Shown here: in pieces, positions 32,757 to 40,202 of the stretch | How the letters are laid out: each line of letters opens with the position of its first letter | Position numbering within the stretch: position 1 is the stretch's first letter | Source: an uncultured bacterium | Lineage (GTDB): Bacteria; UBP6; UBA1177 | Direction of reading: 5' to 3' | Length of the DNA stretch: 47,716 bases | NCBI GenBank assembly: GCA_905235605.1 | Contig: CAJOMF010000013.1 | Location: forward strand, 1-47,716 | The notes under the pieces: model-generated | The model's input: only the letters and a program-made list of their open reading frames with translations | What the model was told of the DNA's origin: nothing | Databases searched by the model: none | Program-made: the position numbers and the translations under genes

Positions 32757-34316
32757 ATGAAAAAATTCATGGTTCCATTGATCGTTTTGGCTTTGTGCCT
32801 TTTCACGGTCGCTTGCGGATCAACAACAAGCAAGGGCGACACGGACTGCGATCCCGATGAAGAAGATTGCAGCAACACGACTGACGAGCCGACTGACTCG
32901 ACAACCGAACCTACGACTGAGCCGACTGACTCGACAACCGACCCAACGACTGAGCCGTCTGACGAACCGACAAACCCGACTGATGACCCTGAAGAACCTG
33001 CTTCAACCGGCGTGATCACGCAGATCCAGAAAGGCGAGATCGCTGAAGGGACCGAAGTTACGACTGAATGCGTTGTCACAGGCATCTACTATGCTCAGGA
33101 TGATGATTTCAACAACACTGCAATCAAAGGGATCTATGTTTCCGAGCTCATCAAAAAGGCTCAGCCCTACTCCGGGATTTATGTTTTCATCAAAGAGACA
33201 GCGGCGGTTGACGAATACAAAATCGGCGACAAACTTGAAGTAAAAGGAACTTACAAGGAATACTACGAAAATTCGCAGATCGAAGCAGAAGCAGCAGAAA
33301 TCAAAAAACTCGGAACAGCAGATGTTCCGGAAGCGGCTGAAATCGCAGATCCGGCATCGATCGCAACTCCGTTTGAAGTTTCGGGACAGGATGAAAACGG
33401 CTACGACACTTACGATCCTACTGCAAACCACGGTCCGGATGCAGAAAAATATGAGGGCGTTCTCGTAAAAGTAACTGATGTTGAAATCACGAACAAATAC
33501 ATCGGACACGGCAATTTCGAACTTGACAACAGCCTCGTTGTCACAAAGACCCTTTATTACTATGACGGAGACCGTTCGAAAGGCATAAAATTCGAATCCG
33601 TCGAAGGTATTCTGGTTTATGAATACGACGCATTCAGACTTGCTCCGAGAGCTAAAACAGATTTCGTTGAAGGTGATAACAATACCACAGATCCGACTGA
33701 TCCCACTGCCGAGCCGACTGAGCCTGCTGAAGTCGAAACCACTACGATCAAAGCTATCCAGAGCGGTACAAAAGCAAAAGGTGACCTTGTAAAAATCGAA
33801 AACGCGATCGTCATCAGCCCGGTTGTTTCCAAAAATTTCGATGACGGCGGAACAGGTTACACTTTCTATGTTTCAGACGGAAAAACCGGCGACTACAGCG
33901 GAATTTACATTTACAACGTAACTGCTGAAACTGCTCCTGCAAAAGGCGACAAAGTAACGATCGAAGGTCAGGTAGATTTCTACGGCAGCCAGTGGGAAAT
34001 CAAAAACGCGAAAAACGCAGGTTCGATCACGAAAACCGGAACAGGAACAGTCCCTGCTGCTGTTGAAAAGGCTTCTGCAGACCTCGCAGAAAAGGACAAA
34101 GGTACCTACTTTGACATCACTACAGAGCTTACTGTTCAGGAAATCGACTCCCACAACAATGTTACCTTCACAAACGGCTTTGTAATCAAACCTTTCTCGG
34201 GTGTATCTTTCTCGCTTGCAAACGGTGACACCTGCTTTGTAAAGGGTATTTATGACACGACTTACGGTGTTGCAGGACTTGTTATCATCGACGCAAACGA
34301 CATCGTAAAGCAATAA
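32757..34316 (+). CDS. Lipoprotein with duplicated OB-fold-like domains
   Basis: 519 residues. Lipobox LFTVAC, then a Thr/Pro/Asp/Glu linker (units such as EPTDSTT and DPTTEPS) to about 80. Two related modules follow, about 85-300 and 335-519, separated by another DPTDPTAEPTEP linker. Both contain a G-x-V-K/T-x-x-x-I/V opening, YSGIYVFI or YSGIYIYN, and GDKLEVKGTYKEYY or GDKVTIEGQVDFYG, the pattern of OB-fold-like modules found beside secreted nucleases and nucleotidases (YhcR-type). GGAG with 7 bases before ATG 32757; the earlier in-frame ATG encloses that ribosome site. It is 15 bases upstream of the nucleotidase gene. Confidence 0.83.
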   Translation: MKKFMVPLIVLALCLFTVACGSTTSKGDTDCDPDEEDCSNTTDEPTDSTTEPTTEPTDSTTDPTTEPSDEPTNPTDDPEEPASTGVITQIQKGEIAEGTEVTTECVVTGIYYAQDDDFNNTAIKGIYVSELIKKAQPYSGIYVFIKETAAVDEYKIGDKLEVKGTYKEYYENSQIEAEAAEIKKLGTADVPEAAEIADPASIATPFEVSGQDENGYDTYDPTANHGPDAEKYEGVLVKVTDVEITNKYIGHGNFELDNSLVVTKTLYYYDGDRSKGIKFESVEGILVYEYDAFRLAPRAKTDFVEGDNNTTDPTDPTAEPTEPAEVETTTIKAIQSGTKAKGDLVKIENAIVISPVVSKNFDDGGTGYTFYVSDGKTGDYSGIYIYNVTAETAPAKGDKVTIEGQVDFYGSQWEIKNAKNAGSITKTGTGTVPAAVEKASADLAEKDKGTYFDITTELTVQEIDSHNNVTFTNGFVIKPFSGVSFSLANGDTCFVKGIYDTTYGVAGLVIIDANDIVKQ

Positions 34317-34331
34317 CTTTTCGGAGATTTT

Positions 34332-36659
34332 ATGAAATCTTTCAAAATCTTAGTCCCCCTTTTTTTTTCGTGTTTCTTCCTGACTTCATGCTTTGACAAC
34401 AGCTACGGCGGTGCGCCGGTAGACGAAGGTCTTCCGCAGAAACTGGTGTTTATCCACACTACCGATACTCACGGAAAGTATCTTCCGTTCTGGATGGAAC
34501 CAAACATGTTCGACCGCAACATGGGGCTTACATCCGGCAATCCGCCGTGCTGGGATCTTGACTACAGCGGCGGCAGCTCATACTGCAACGGCGCATACAA
34601 CGCAGTTACAGGAAAGTATCAGGTCTACGAAAACAGCCAGTACGTCTACTACACGAAAGAAGAACTCATCGCAAAAGGCTACTATGCCGCAGACTCGATC
34701 GAAAAAGGGCTCGTCATTGAAGACATAAACGAGGACGGCAGATGCGACGTGCTCGACTGCCAGAGATGCTGGGACAAAAACCACAACAACATCTGCGACC
34801 CGGACGAAGATGTCGACGGCACAAGCGGATGCGATTCCCGCGACTGCTTTGAATCAGGCACAGACCGCACATGCTGGGATACGAACAAGAACGGCAAATG
34901 CGATAAAAACGAGGATATAAACTTCGACAACTGGTGCAACGTTGACGACTGCGCGCTTGTGTATGACCGCAATCACAACGGAAAGTGCGATTATCCTTAC
35001 GATTCGCTGAAAAGAACGTGGCGCGACGGGAACGGGAAACTCATTCTCCGCAAAAATTTCGATGACGACAGCTCTTACAATCAGGCGATGATAACTGCTG
35101 AAAAGGAAAGCGAAGACATCAACCGCGACGGAAAGTGCGATTACAGCGACTACCGGCCGGGCCTTGTCAACACAGGCGGCATTGCGAGAGCGAAAACTCT
35201 GATCGACGAAATCAGGGCTCGTCACGAGCGCGACGGCATACCGGTTCTTTTCCTCGACAGCGGCGACACTTTCCAGGGCGCACCTGAGTTCAACCTTTAC
35301 AAAGGTGAGGTCGAAATGCTTTCGATGCAGAAACTGGGCGTTGACGCGATGGTCATCGGAAACCACGAATTCGATAACGGCACCGGCGGGCTCGTCTCGG
35401 CTTACAAAAAGTCGGGCGGATTCCCCCTCCTTGCATCGAACTACCTTTTCGATCCGGACGGTCACAAAGGGCTCATGGATATTTCCTCGCCTTACCTCAT
35501 CGCTTTTGCGGGAGGTCTGACTGTCGGCATCGTCGGCGTTGCAAACGACAGCTCGATAAATTCAGGCTACCAGATTGGCGGCAGCACGGGATTCAACTTC
35601 CTTGACCCGATAGAAACGACTCAGACCTACGTCAACAGTTTACGACCGCTGGTCGATATCGTCGTCGTTCTTTCGCATCAGGGGCTTGACGGAGACTACA
35701 AAATCGCGGAAAACGTCAAGGGCGTTGACCTGATTTTAGGCGGTCATCACCATGTCATCCTCGATCCGCCGAAAGTCCTCAAAGGGCCCGACGGAAGGGA
35801 CGTCATCGTCGTCCACAGCGGTGTCAACCTGAAATCAGTAGGCGAACTCGAAGTCGCGGTGCAGGACAAACGGATCGTATGGCACAAATACATGACCCGC
35901 GCGATCACCGAAAAAATCGAGGAAAACGGCGACTTTGTGAATATGCTGAAACCTTACGTTCAGGGGCTTGACTATTCGCAGTATCTCCAGAAAAAGGTCG
36001 GATACGCAACTTCGACGATCGTGAGAAACGATCCGGCAAACGGCGACAGTCCGCTCGGAAATATCGTTACAGACGCGATGATGAACCACGAACTTGCAAA
36101 GGCGCAGCTCTGCGTCACGAACTCGATGGGCATCAGAGCCGACATTCCGACCGGTGAGATAACCCTTGAAAAACTCTACGAAGTTTTCCCGTTTGAAAAC
36201 TCGATCACGACGATGTATTTGAGCGGAAACGAGCTGAAAACGCTCTTTGACTTCGTTGCGAGAAAATCGGCGACACGCGGCTGCAAAACACAGGTTCAGG
36301 TTGCCGGAATCGGCGTTGAACTCGACTGCAACCCGAGCGAAGAGCTGCAGAAAAAGCACAATTCCTACGCTTTGACAAAGTGCCTGCAGATCGGCGACAC
36401 CGTAGTCATTGACAACTACGAAGTACTGCAGCCCAATCTGCTTTTCAAGATGGCAACAAACGACTACATGGGCCGCGGCGGCAGCGGTTTCTACATGCTC
36501 GAAGCCAACACGACACGCCTTGACACATCGGTTTCGCTCCGTGATGCAGTCGTAGATTTCTTTGACCAGGTGGTCGAACTCGATCCGCTCCTCTGGTCTC
36601 AGAATCAGACAAAACCCGATGAATGCGGGCGCGGCAAACGCATTTTGATGCTCAACTAA
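34332..36659 (+). CDS. 5'-nucleotidase lipoprotein with calcium-loop insertion in the phosphoesterase domain
   Basis: 775 residues. Lipobox FFLTSC. The first metal motif, TTDTHGKY (Asp45, His47), is separated from the second, DSGDTFQG (Asp312), by about 265 residues instead of the usual 40 or so. The insert (about 60-275) holds five DxNxDGxCD-type calcium-binding loops (DINEDGRCD, DKNHNNICD, DTNKNGKCD, DRNHNGKCD, DINRDGKCD) with additional Cys. After it come GNHEFDNG (Asn344, His345), LSHQGLDGD, LGGHHHV and the 5'-nucleotidase C-terminal domain (NSMGIRADIPTGEI, VFPFENSITT, NDYMGRGGSGF). It shares a transcript with the OB-fold lipoprotein and overlaps the next start by one base. Confidence 0.92.
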   Translation: MKSFKILVPLFFSCFFLTSCFDNSYGGAPVDEGLPQKLVFIHTTDTHGKYLPFWMEPNMFDRNMGLTSGNPPCWDLDYSGGSSYCNGAYNAVTGKYQVYENSQYVYYTKEELIAKGYYAADSIEKGLVIEDINEDGRCDVLDCQRCWDKNHNNICDPDEDVDGTSGCDSRDCFESGTDRTCWDTNKNGKCDKNEDINFDNWCNVDDCALVYDRNHNGKCDYPYDSLKRTWRDGNGKLILRKNFDDDSSYNQAMITAEKESEDINRDGKCDYSDYRPGLVNTGGIARAKTLIDEIRARHERDGIPVLFLDSGDTFQGAPEFNLYKGEVEMLSMQKLGVDAMVIGNHEFDNGTGGLVSAYKKSGGFPLLASNYLFDPDGHKGLMDISSPYLIAFAGGLTVGIVGVANDSSINSGYQIGGSTGFNFLDPIETTQTYVNSLRPLVDIVVVLSHQGLDGDYKIAENVKGVDLILGGHHHVILDPPKVLKGPDGRDVIVVHSGVNLKSVGELEVAVQDKRIVWHKYMTRAITEKIEENGDFVNMLKPYVQGLDYSQYLQKKVGYATSTIVRNDPANGDSPLGNIVTDAMMNHELAKAQLCVTNSMGIRADIPTGEITLEKLYEVFPFENSITTMYLSGNELKTLFDFVARKSATRGCKTQVQVAGIGVELDCNPSEELQKKHNSYALTKCLQIGDTVVIDNYEVLQPNLLFKMATNDYMGRGGSGFYMLEANTTRLDTSVSLRDAVVDFFDQVVELDPLLWSQNQTKPDECGRGKRILMLN

Positions 36660-37945
36660 TGAAAGAAAAAGCTTCTGCAATAAACATAATCTGGTTTTCG
36701 ATAATCCTGATTTCCATAGCCTCAGCGGCATGGCTCGGCAAAATGAGCGAACTTACTCTCGCCCTTTTCGAAGAGTCGAAAGCGGCGGTCATGCTCGCAA
36801 TAGGGCTCATCGGTTCGATGGCTTTCTGGCTCGGCATGATGAAAGTCCTCGAAGCGGCAGGAGCTTTAAAAGTCCTTGCAAAAATCGTCCGCCCTGTGAT
36901 GTCGAAACTTTTTCCGGAAATTCCGAAAGATCATCCCGCGATCGGTGCCATGGTCATGAACATGTCGGCAAACATGCTCGGCATGGGGAACGCAGCGACT
37001 CCTTTCGGCATAAACGCGATGCAGGAACTCGACAAACTCAACGGCGAGAAAGGGCGCGCAACGAATGCGATGTGCCTTTTTCTGGCAATAAACACTTCAA
37101 GCGTGACGCTTCTTCCGCTCGGAGTCATCACGATCCGAGCTGCGGCAGGAGCCAAAGACCCCGCTTCGATACTTATCCCGTCACTTTTAGCGACGATCGT
37201 TTCGACGACAGTTGCAATAATAGCGACAAAGCTCATGCAGAGAGGCACTCCCGACTGCGTACAAAGTGAAGATCCGGCTGAAATCGAAGAAAAAGAGCCC
37301 GAAGTCAGAGAAAAAAAGGCTTCAGTCGGCAAAAAGATCACAGCTTCTCTCTTTATGCTCCTTATTTTTGCCGGAATGATCTACCAGATAGCATCGTCAG
37401 ACATGAGCGGCATTTCTTTCACAAGCGTGACGAAGGCCGTTTCCGACTGGCTCGTTCCGATGATAATCGTCGTGATCCTCATTTTCGGATACTTGAAAAA
37501 CGTAAAAATCTACGAGACCTTGTGCAGCGGCGCGAAAGAAGGCTTCAATACAGCGGTGAGGATCATTCCTTTCATGGTGGCTATTTTTGCGGCAGTAGGC
37601 ATGTTCAAGGCAAGCGGCGCAATGGATATCATGATCCGCGCCCTCAATCCTGTCACCAGTTTGGTCGGTCTTCCTGCTGAAGCTCTTCCGATGGCGCTGA
37701 TGCGGCCTCTTTCGGGTAGCGGAGCATTCGGAATAATGAGCCAGATCGTGGGAAACGAGCCCGACTCCTTCCTTTCGTTCTTAGTTTCGGTAATGCAGGG
37801 ATCTACCGAAACGACATTTTACGTACTGGCGCTTTACTTCGGCGCGGTCAGCATCAAAAACAGCCGTCACGCTCTTCCTGCGGCACTTTGCGCCGATTTT
37901 GCGGGCATTATGGCGGCGGTATTTTTCTGCCGGTTGTTCTGGTAA
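36659..37945 (+). CDS. Double nucleoside-gate membrane protein (SpmA-SpmB-type fusion)
   Basis: 428 residues, polytopic. Two Gate (nucleoside recognition) domains: residues about 45-185 resemble SpmA (MNMSANMLGMGNAATPFGINAM) and about 285-425 resemble SpmB (GAKEGFNTAVRIIPFMVAIFAAVGMF, MRPLSGSGAFGIM, QGSTETTFYVLALYFGAV), joined by a charged linker. In spore formers the two halves are separate genes; fused forms occur in many non-sporulating bacteria. ATG 36659 shares its A with the stop codon of the 5'-nucleotidase gene, so the two are translationally coupled. Transport or sensing of the nucleosides that the nucleotidase releases is a reasonable inference. Confidence 0.87.
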   Translation: MKEKASAINIIWFSIILISIASAAWLGKMSELTLALFEESKAAVMLAIGLIGSMAFWLGMMKVLEAAGALKVLAKIVRPVMSKLFPEIPKDHPAIGAMVMNMSANMLGMGNAATPFGINAMQELDKLNGEKGRATNAMCLFLAINTSSVTLLPLGVITIRAAAGAKDPASILIPSLLATIVSTTVAIIATKLMQRGTPDCVQSEDPAEIEEKEPEVREKKASVGKKITASLFMLLIFAGMIYQIASSDMSGISFTSVTKAVSDWLVPMIIVVILIFGYLKNVKIYETLCSGAKEGFNTAVRIIPFMVAIFAAVGMFKASGAMDIMIRALNPVTSLVGLPAEALPMALMRPLSGSGAFGIMSQIVGNEPDSFLSFLVSVMQGSTETTFYVLALYFGAVSIKNSRHALPAALCADFAGIMAAVFFCRLFW

Positions 37946-38075
37946 AATCTATTAGTAAAATCAATAAAAATGTCATTTTCTTCAAATTTTTGTCAGAAAA
38001 ATCGGTCATTCATGGAACTAAACAAGAGTGCGGCAGATGTTCTGCCTGATTATTTTTAAAATTATGGAGGACAAA

Positions 38076-38960
38076 ATGAAAAAGTTATTGATTTTTATCG
38101 CGATGCTTGCGGTTGCAACTACACTTTTCGCTGAAAACAACACGATTTCATGCGAATCCGACCTTGGGAAATGCACCTACACTCTTACAGATTCATTCAG
38201 CAGAGAGTGCACATGCCGCGACAACACGGGAGTTTCAGAAGCGGAAATCCCGCCGGAAGGAGGAACTGTGGAAGCGACTCTCCCGACAGAAGAAGAGTGC
38301 CTTGCCGAGCTTGCAGATATCTGCGGGAATGCCGATATCCTGTGTGAAAACGAAGCCGGCGAATGCAGCATGGAACCGAACGGCGAATACAACTGCGGAT
38401 GTTACGGCATCGTTAACGGCTACCATTCAGGCACAGCTGATTCTGCCTCTGAAGAAAGCTGCAGTGCAGTTCTCGTAGAACACTGCGGAACAGCAGCAGC
38501 AACGGCAAGAACGCTCTGCACCGATTCCGAAATTTTCAACGTATGCCTTACATACGCGAAGAGTTTTACGAACACATGCTACGAGCCGATGACAGATGAA
38601 GAAATTGAAGCCGCTCTCGACCTTCCGGCAGAAACGAACGACACGACTGCTGCACTTGCAGTATGCTGCCAGGATGAAGAAATGAGAGAAGGCTGGTTCA
38701 AAGATTCTTTTGAATGTCTCGAAGCTGTAGAAAGCTGCGACAACAAAGAGTGCTGCGAAACCTGCGATGTTTTCGTTCTTGAAGAGTCCACTGAAACTTA
38801 CGCTCCGGAAGACGGTGCTGAAGATGCAGGCAACACCGAAACTCCGACCGATGATGCAGTTGACAACGGCGACGGCTCTGCAGCTCCGACTGACGGTGCT
38901 GATGCTCCAGCTGAAAAGGAAGAAAGCAAATCCGACGGCTGTTCGATGCTGTTCATCTAA
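38076..38960 (+). CDS. Exported Cys-rich repeat protein with GCSMLFI C-terminus
   Basis: 294 residues. Signal peptide MKKLLIFIAMLAVATTLFA with cleavage before ENN and no lipobox. The mature part has about 23 cysteines. Two early repeats match: ISCESDLGKCTY...ECTCRDNTG...EEECLAELADICG and ILCENEAGECSM...NCGCYGIVNG...EESCSAVLVEHCG. A Pro/Thr/Asp/Ala-rich linker follows residue 230, then the ending SKSDGCSMLFI, as in the subtilase at 17603. GGAGG precedes ATG 38076. Many disulphides suggest an extracellular protein. No known family recognised. Confidence 0.82.
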   Translation: MKKLLIFIAMLAVATTLFAENNTISCESDLGKCTYTLTDSFSRECTCRDNTGVSEAEIPPEGGTVEATLPTEEECLAELADICGNADILCENEAGECSMEPNGEYNCGCYGIVNGYHSGTADSASEESCSAVLVEHCGTAAATARTLCTDSEIFNVCLTYAKSFTNTCYEPMTDEEIEAALDLPAETNDTTAALAVCCQDEEMREGWFKDSFECLEAVESCDNKECCETCDVFVLEESTETYAPEDGAEDAGNTETPTDDAVDNGDGSAAPTDGADAPAEKEESKSDGCSMLFI

Positions 38961-39000
38961 GCGGCGCAAATCCTGCCGGGATATCGATATATCGATATTT
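38961..39000. repeat. GC-armed intergenic element 2, with palindromic 8-base tandem
   Basis: GCGGCGCAAATCCTGCCGGG then ATATCGATATATCGATAT (38981-38998), itself a perfect 18-base palindrome, then TTCG. It shares CGCAAATCNTGCCGRGATNT with 21290-21310. CCGCCGCCG at 39012-39020 may be the degenerate right arm. It begins on the base after the Cys-rich protein's stop. Confidence 0.65.
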
Positions 39001-39030
39001 CGAAATAACGACCGCCGCCGAAAATAATCT

Positions 39031-39105
39031 TTAGATGTTTCGCATTCGCTCAACATGACGGGAAAACTTGTCATTCTGAGCACAGCGAAGAATCTCTCAG
39101 AATTT
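39031..39105. repeat. Dispersed CATTCTGAGC-type repeat, copy 3
   Basis: AGATGTTTCGCATTCGCTCA, AACATGACGGG, then GTCATTCTGAGCACAGCGAA and GAATCTCTCAGAA. The right half overlaps the 3' end of coaE and supplies its last residues and stop codon. Confidence 0.83.
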
Positions 39106-39694
39106 CCTTTGCGATTTTTTCAAGAGTGAATCTCGTCACTTCTATCCCGTAGGAAGTGTCGATTATGTGCGTTGCGAAAGGCTTTTTCGCTTCAAAGCTC
39201 ATCTGGCTCGCGATCCTTATTTTTGCCTCTTCTTCGCTGATATTGTCGCGCGTCATCAGGCGGTTAAGCTGGATCTCCGGCTTGCACCAGGTGAGCATGA
39301 CTGTATCGAAATATTTGTGCCAGCCAGCTTCGATAAGGATCGCGGCTTCTAAAATCACGGGCGAAGTCTGCGAAATTTCATCAATGATTTCGAATGTTTT
39401 TTTCAAAATTGCAGGATGGGTGATCTCGTTAAGTTTTAAAAGCTGCGCTTTATCGGAAAAAACGATTTTTCCCAAAGTTCTGCGGTCTACGCAGCCGTTT
39501 TTTATGACTTCCGTGCCGAAAGTTTCACCTATTTTTTCGATGATTTCTGCATTTTTAAGAATTTCGTGCCCGACTGAATCGGCTGAAACGACTTTAAAAC
39601 CGAGATTGTCGCGGAAATAGTCGAGAACGACCGTTTTCCCGGTAGCGATAGAACCCGTCAGCGCGGCAACGACCTTATTTTTTGTTTTCAGCAT
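39071..39694 (-). CDS. coaE: Dephospho-CoA kinase
   Basis: 207 residues. Final step of coenzyme A synthesis: phosphorylation of dephospho-CoA. P-loop GSIATGKT at about 14-21, DSVGHEIL, and LTWCKPEIQLNRLMTRDNISEEEAKIRIASQ, the CoaE lid region. The ATG at 39694 lies inside the end of the upstream lipoprotein gene (20-base overlap), with AAGGA before it. The last residues (DSSLCSE) and the stop come from a dispersed repeat, so the native C-terminus may have been altered; the catalytic part is complete. Confidence 0.92.
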   Translation of the reverse strand: MLKTKNKVVAALTGSIATGKTVVLDYFRDNLGFKVVSADSVGHEILKNAEIIEKIGETFGTEVIKNGCVDRRTLGKIVFSDKAQLLKLNEITHPAILKKTFEIIDEISQTSPVILEAAILIEAGWHKYFDTVMLTWCKPEIQLNRLMTRDNISEEEAKIRIASQMSFEAKKPFATHIIDTSYGIEVTRFTLEKIAKEILRDSSLCSE

Positions 39695-39968
39695 CGCGTT
39701 CCTTCAGAAAAACACGGATGTAATACGGCGGCTCGCCTTTAACTTCACGGATTTTGATAAGCTGCTTATCCTTGATTTTCATAGGCATTTTGTAGGTGAC
39801 GACTTTTCCGTTCGGCATCTGCACCGTCTGCGGAACTCCTTCCTTAACTTCGTCAACATAGATCACCTGATCAAGCACGAGCGCGTTTTCGGGAAGTTTC
39901 GGCTCGACCTCGCAACTTGAGAGCATCATCAGAAACAAAACTGAAAAAACGGTAAAAAACCAACGCAT
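39675..39968 (-). CDS. Small lipoprotein of unknown function
   Basis: 97 residues from ATG 39968, which follows GGAGG. Signal sequence with lipobox MLSSC, then a short beta-rich domain (ALVLDQVIYVDEVKEG, VVTYKMPMKIKDKQLI, PPYYIRVFL). No family recognised. Its 3' end overlaps coaE by 20 bases, so the two are expressed together. The repeated valine/lysine strands suggest a small all-beta fold; that is a guess. Confidence 0.75.
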   Translation of the reverse strand: MRWFFTVFSVLFLMMLSSCEVEPKLPENALVLDQVIYVDEVKEGVPQTVQMPNGKVVTYKMPMKIKDKQLIKIREVKGEPPYYIRVFLKERDAENKK

Positions 39969-40043
39969 TTTCTCCTCCACAGCAAAAAATGACGCAGCAT
40001 TATAATCCTGCAGACAAAACTGGCAAATCCGTCTTTGTTCATT

Positions 40044-40079
40044 AAACTCCCTAAACTCCTTAGACTCCTTAAACTCCCT
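40044..40079. repeat. 9-base tandem repeat (AAACTCCYT, 4 copies)
   Basis: Four units: AAACTCCCT, AAACTCCTT, AGACTCCTT, AAACTCCCT. It lies in the 234-base gap between the small lipoprotein (minus) and the porin gene (plus), 49 bases before the porin promoter. Confidence 0.9.
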
Positions 40080-40127
40080 AACGAGCGGCGGTATTTCAGC
40101 CTGAGACGTGTCAGGTCGTGTCTCTAC

Positions 40128-40156
40128 TTGACTTTATAGGCAATTTTTAATAAATT
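40128..40156 (+). promoter_or_regulatory. Promoter of the FadL-like porin operon
   Basis: TTGACT (40128-40133), a 17-base spacer and TAAATT (40151-40156), 47 bases before the ATG. Confidence 0.5.
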
Positions 40157-40202
40157 CGCGCGTTTTAATCCTGTTTATTGTGAATTTAATTGGAGGAGAT
40201 AT

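Noticed and set aside
35835-36731. Long minus-strand frame opposite the 5'-nucleotidase
   Set aside because: It is a shadow of a well-supported gene; no ribosome site, no family resemblance. The same applies to 19973-21118, 15713-16561, 31300-32139 and 43033-43935.
36659-37945. Evidence for sporulation from the SpmA/SpmB-like protein
   Set aside because: Fused Gate-domain proteins occur widely outside spore formers, and everything else in the window points to a diderm non-sporulating cell.
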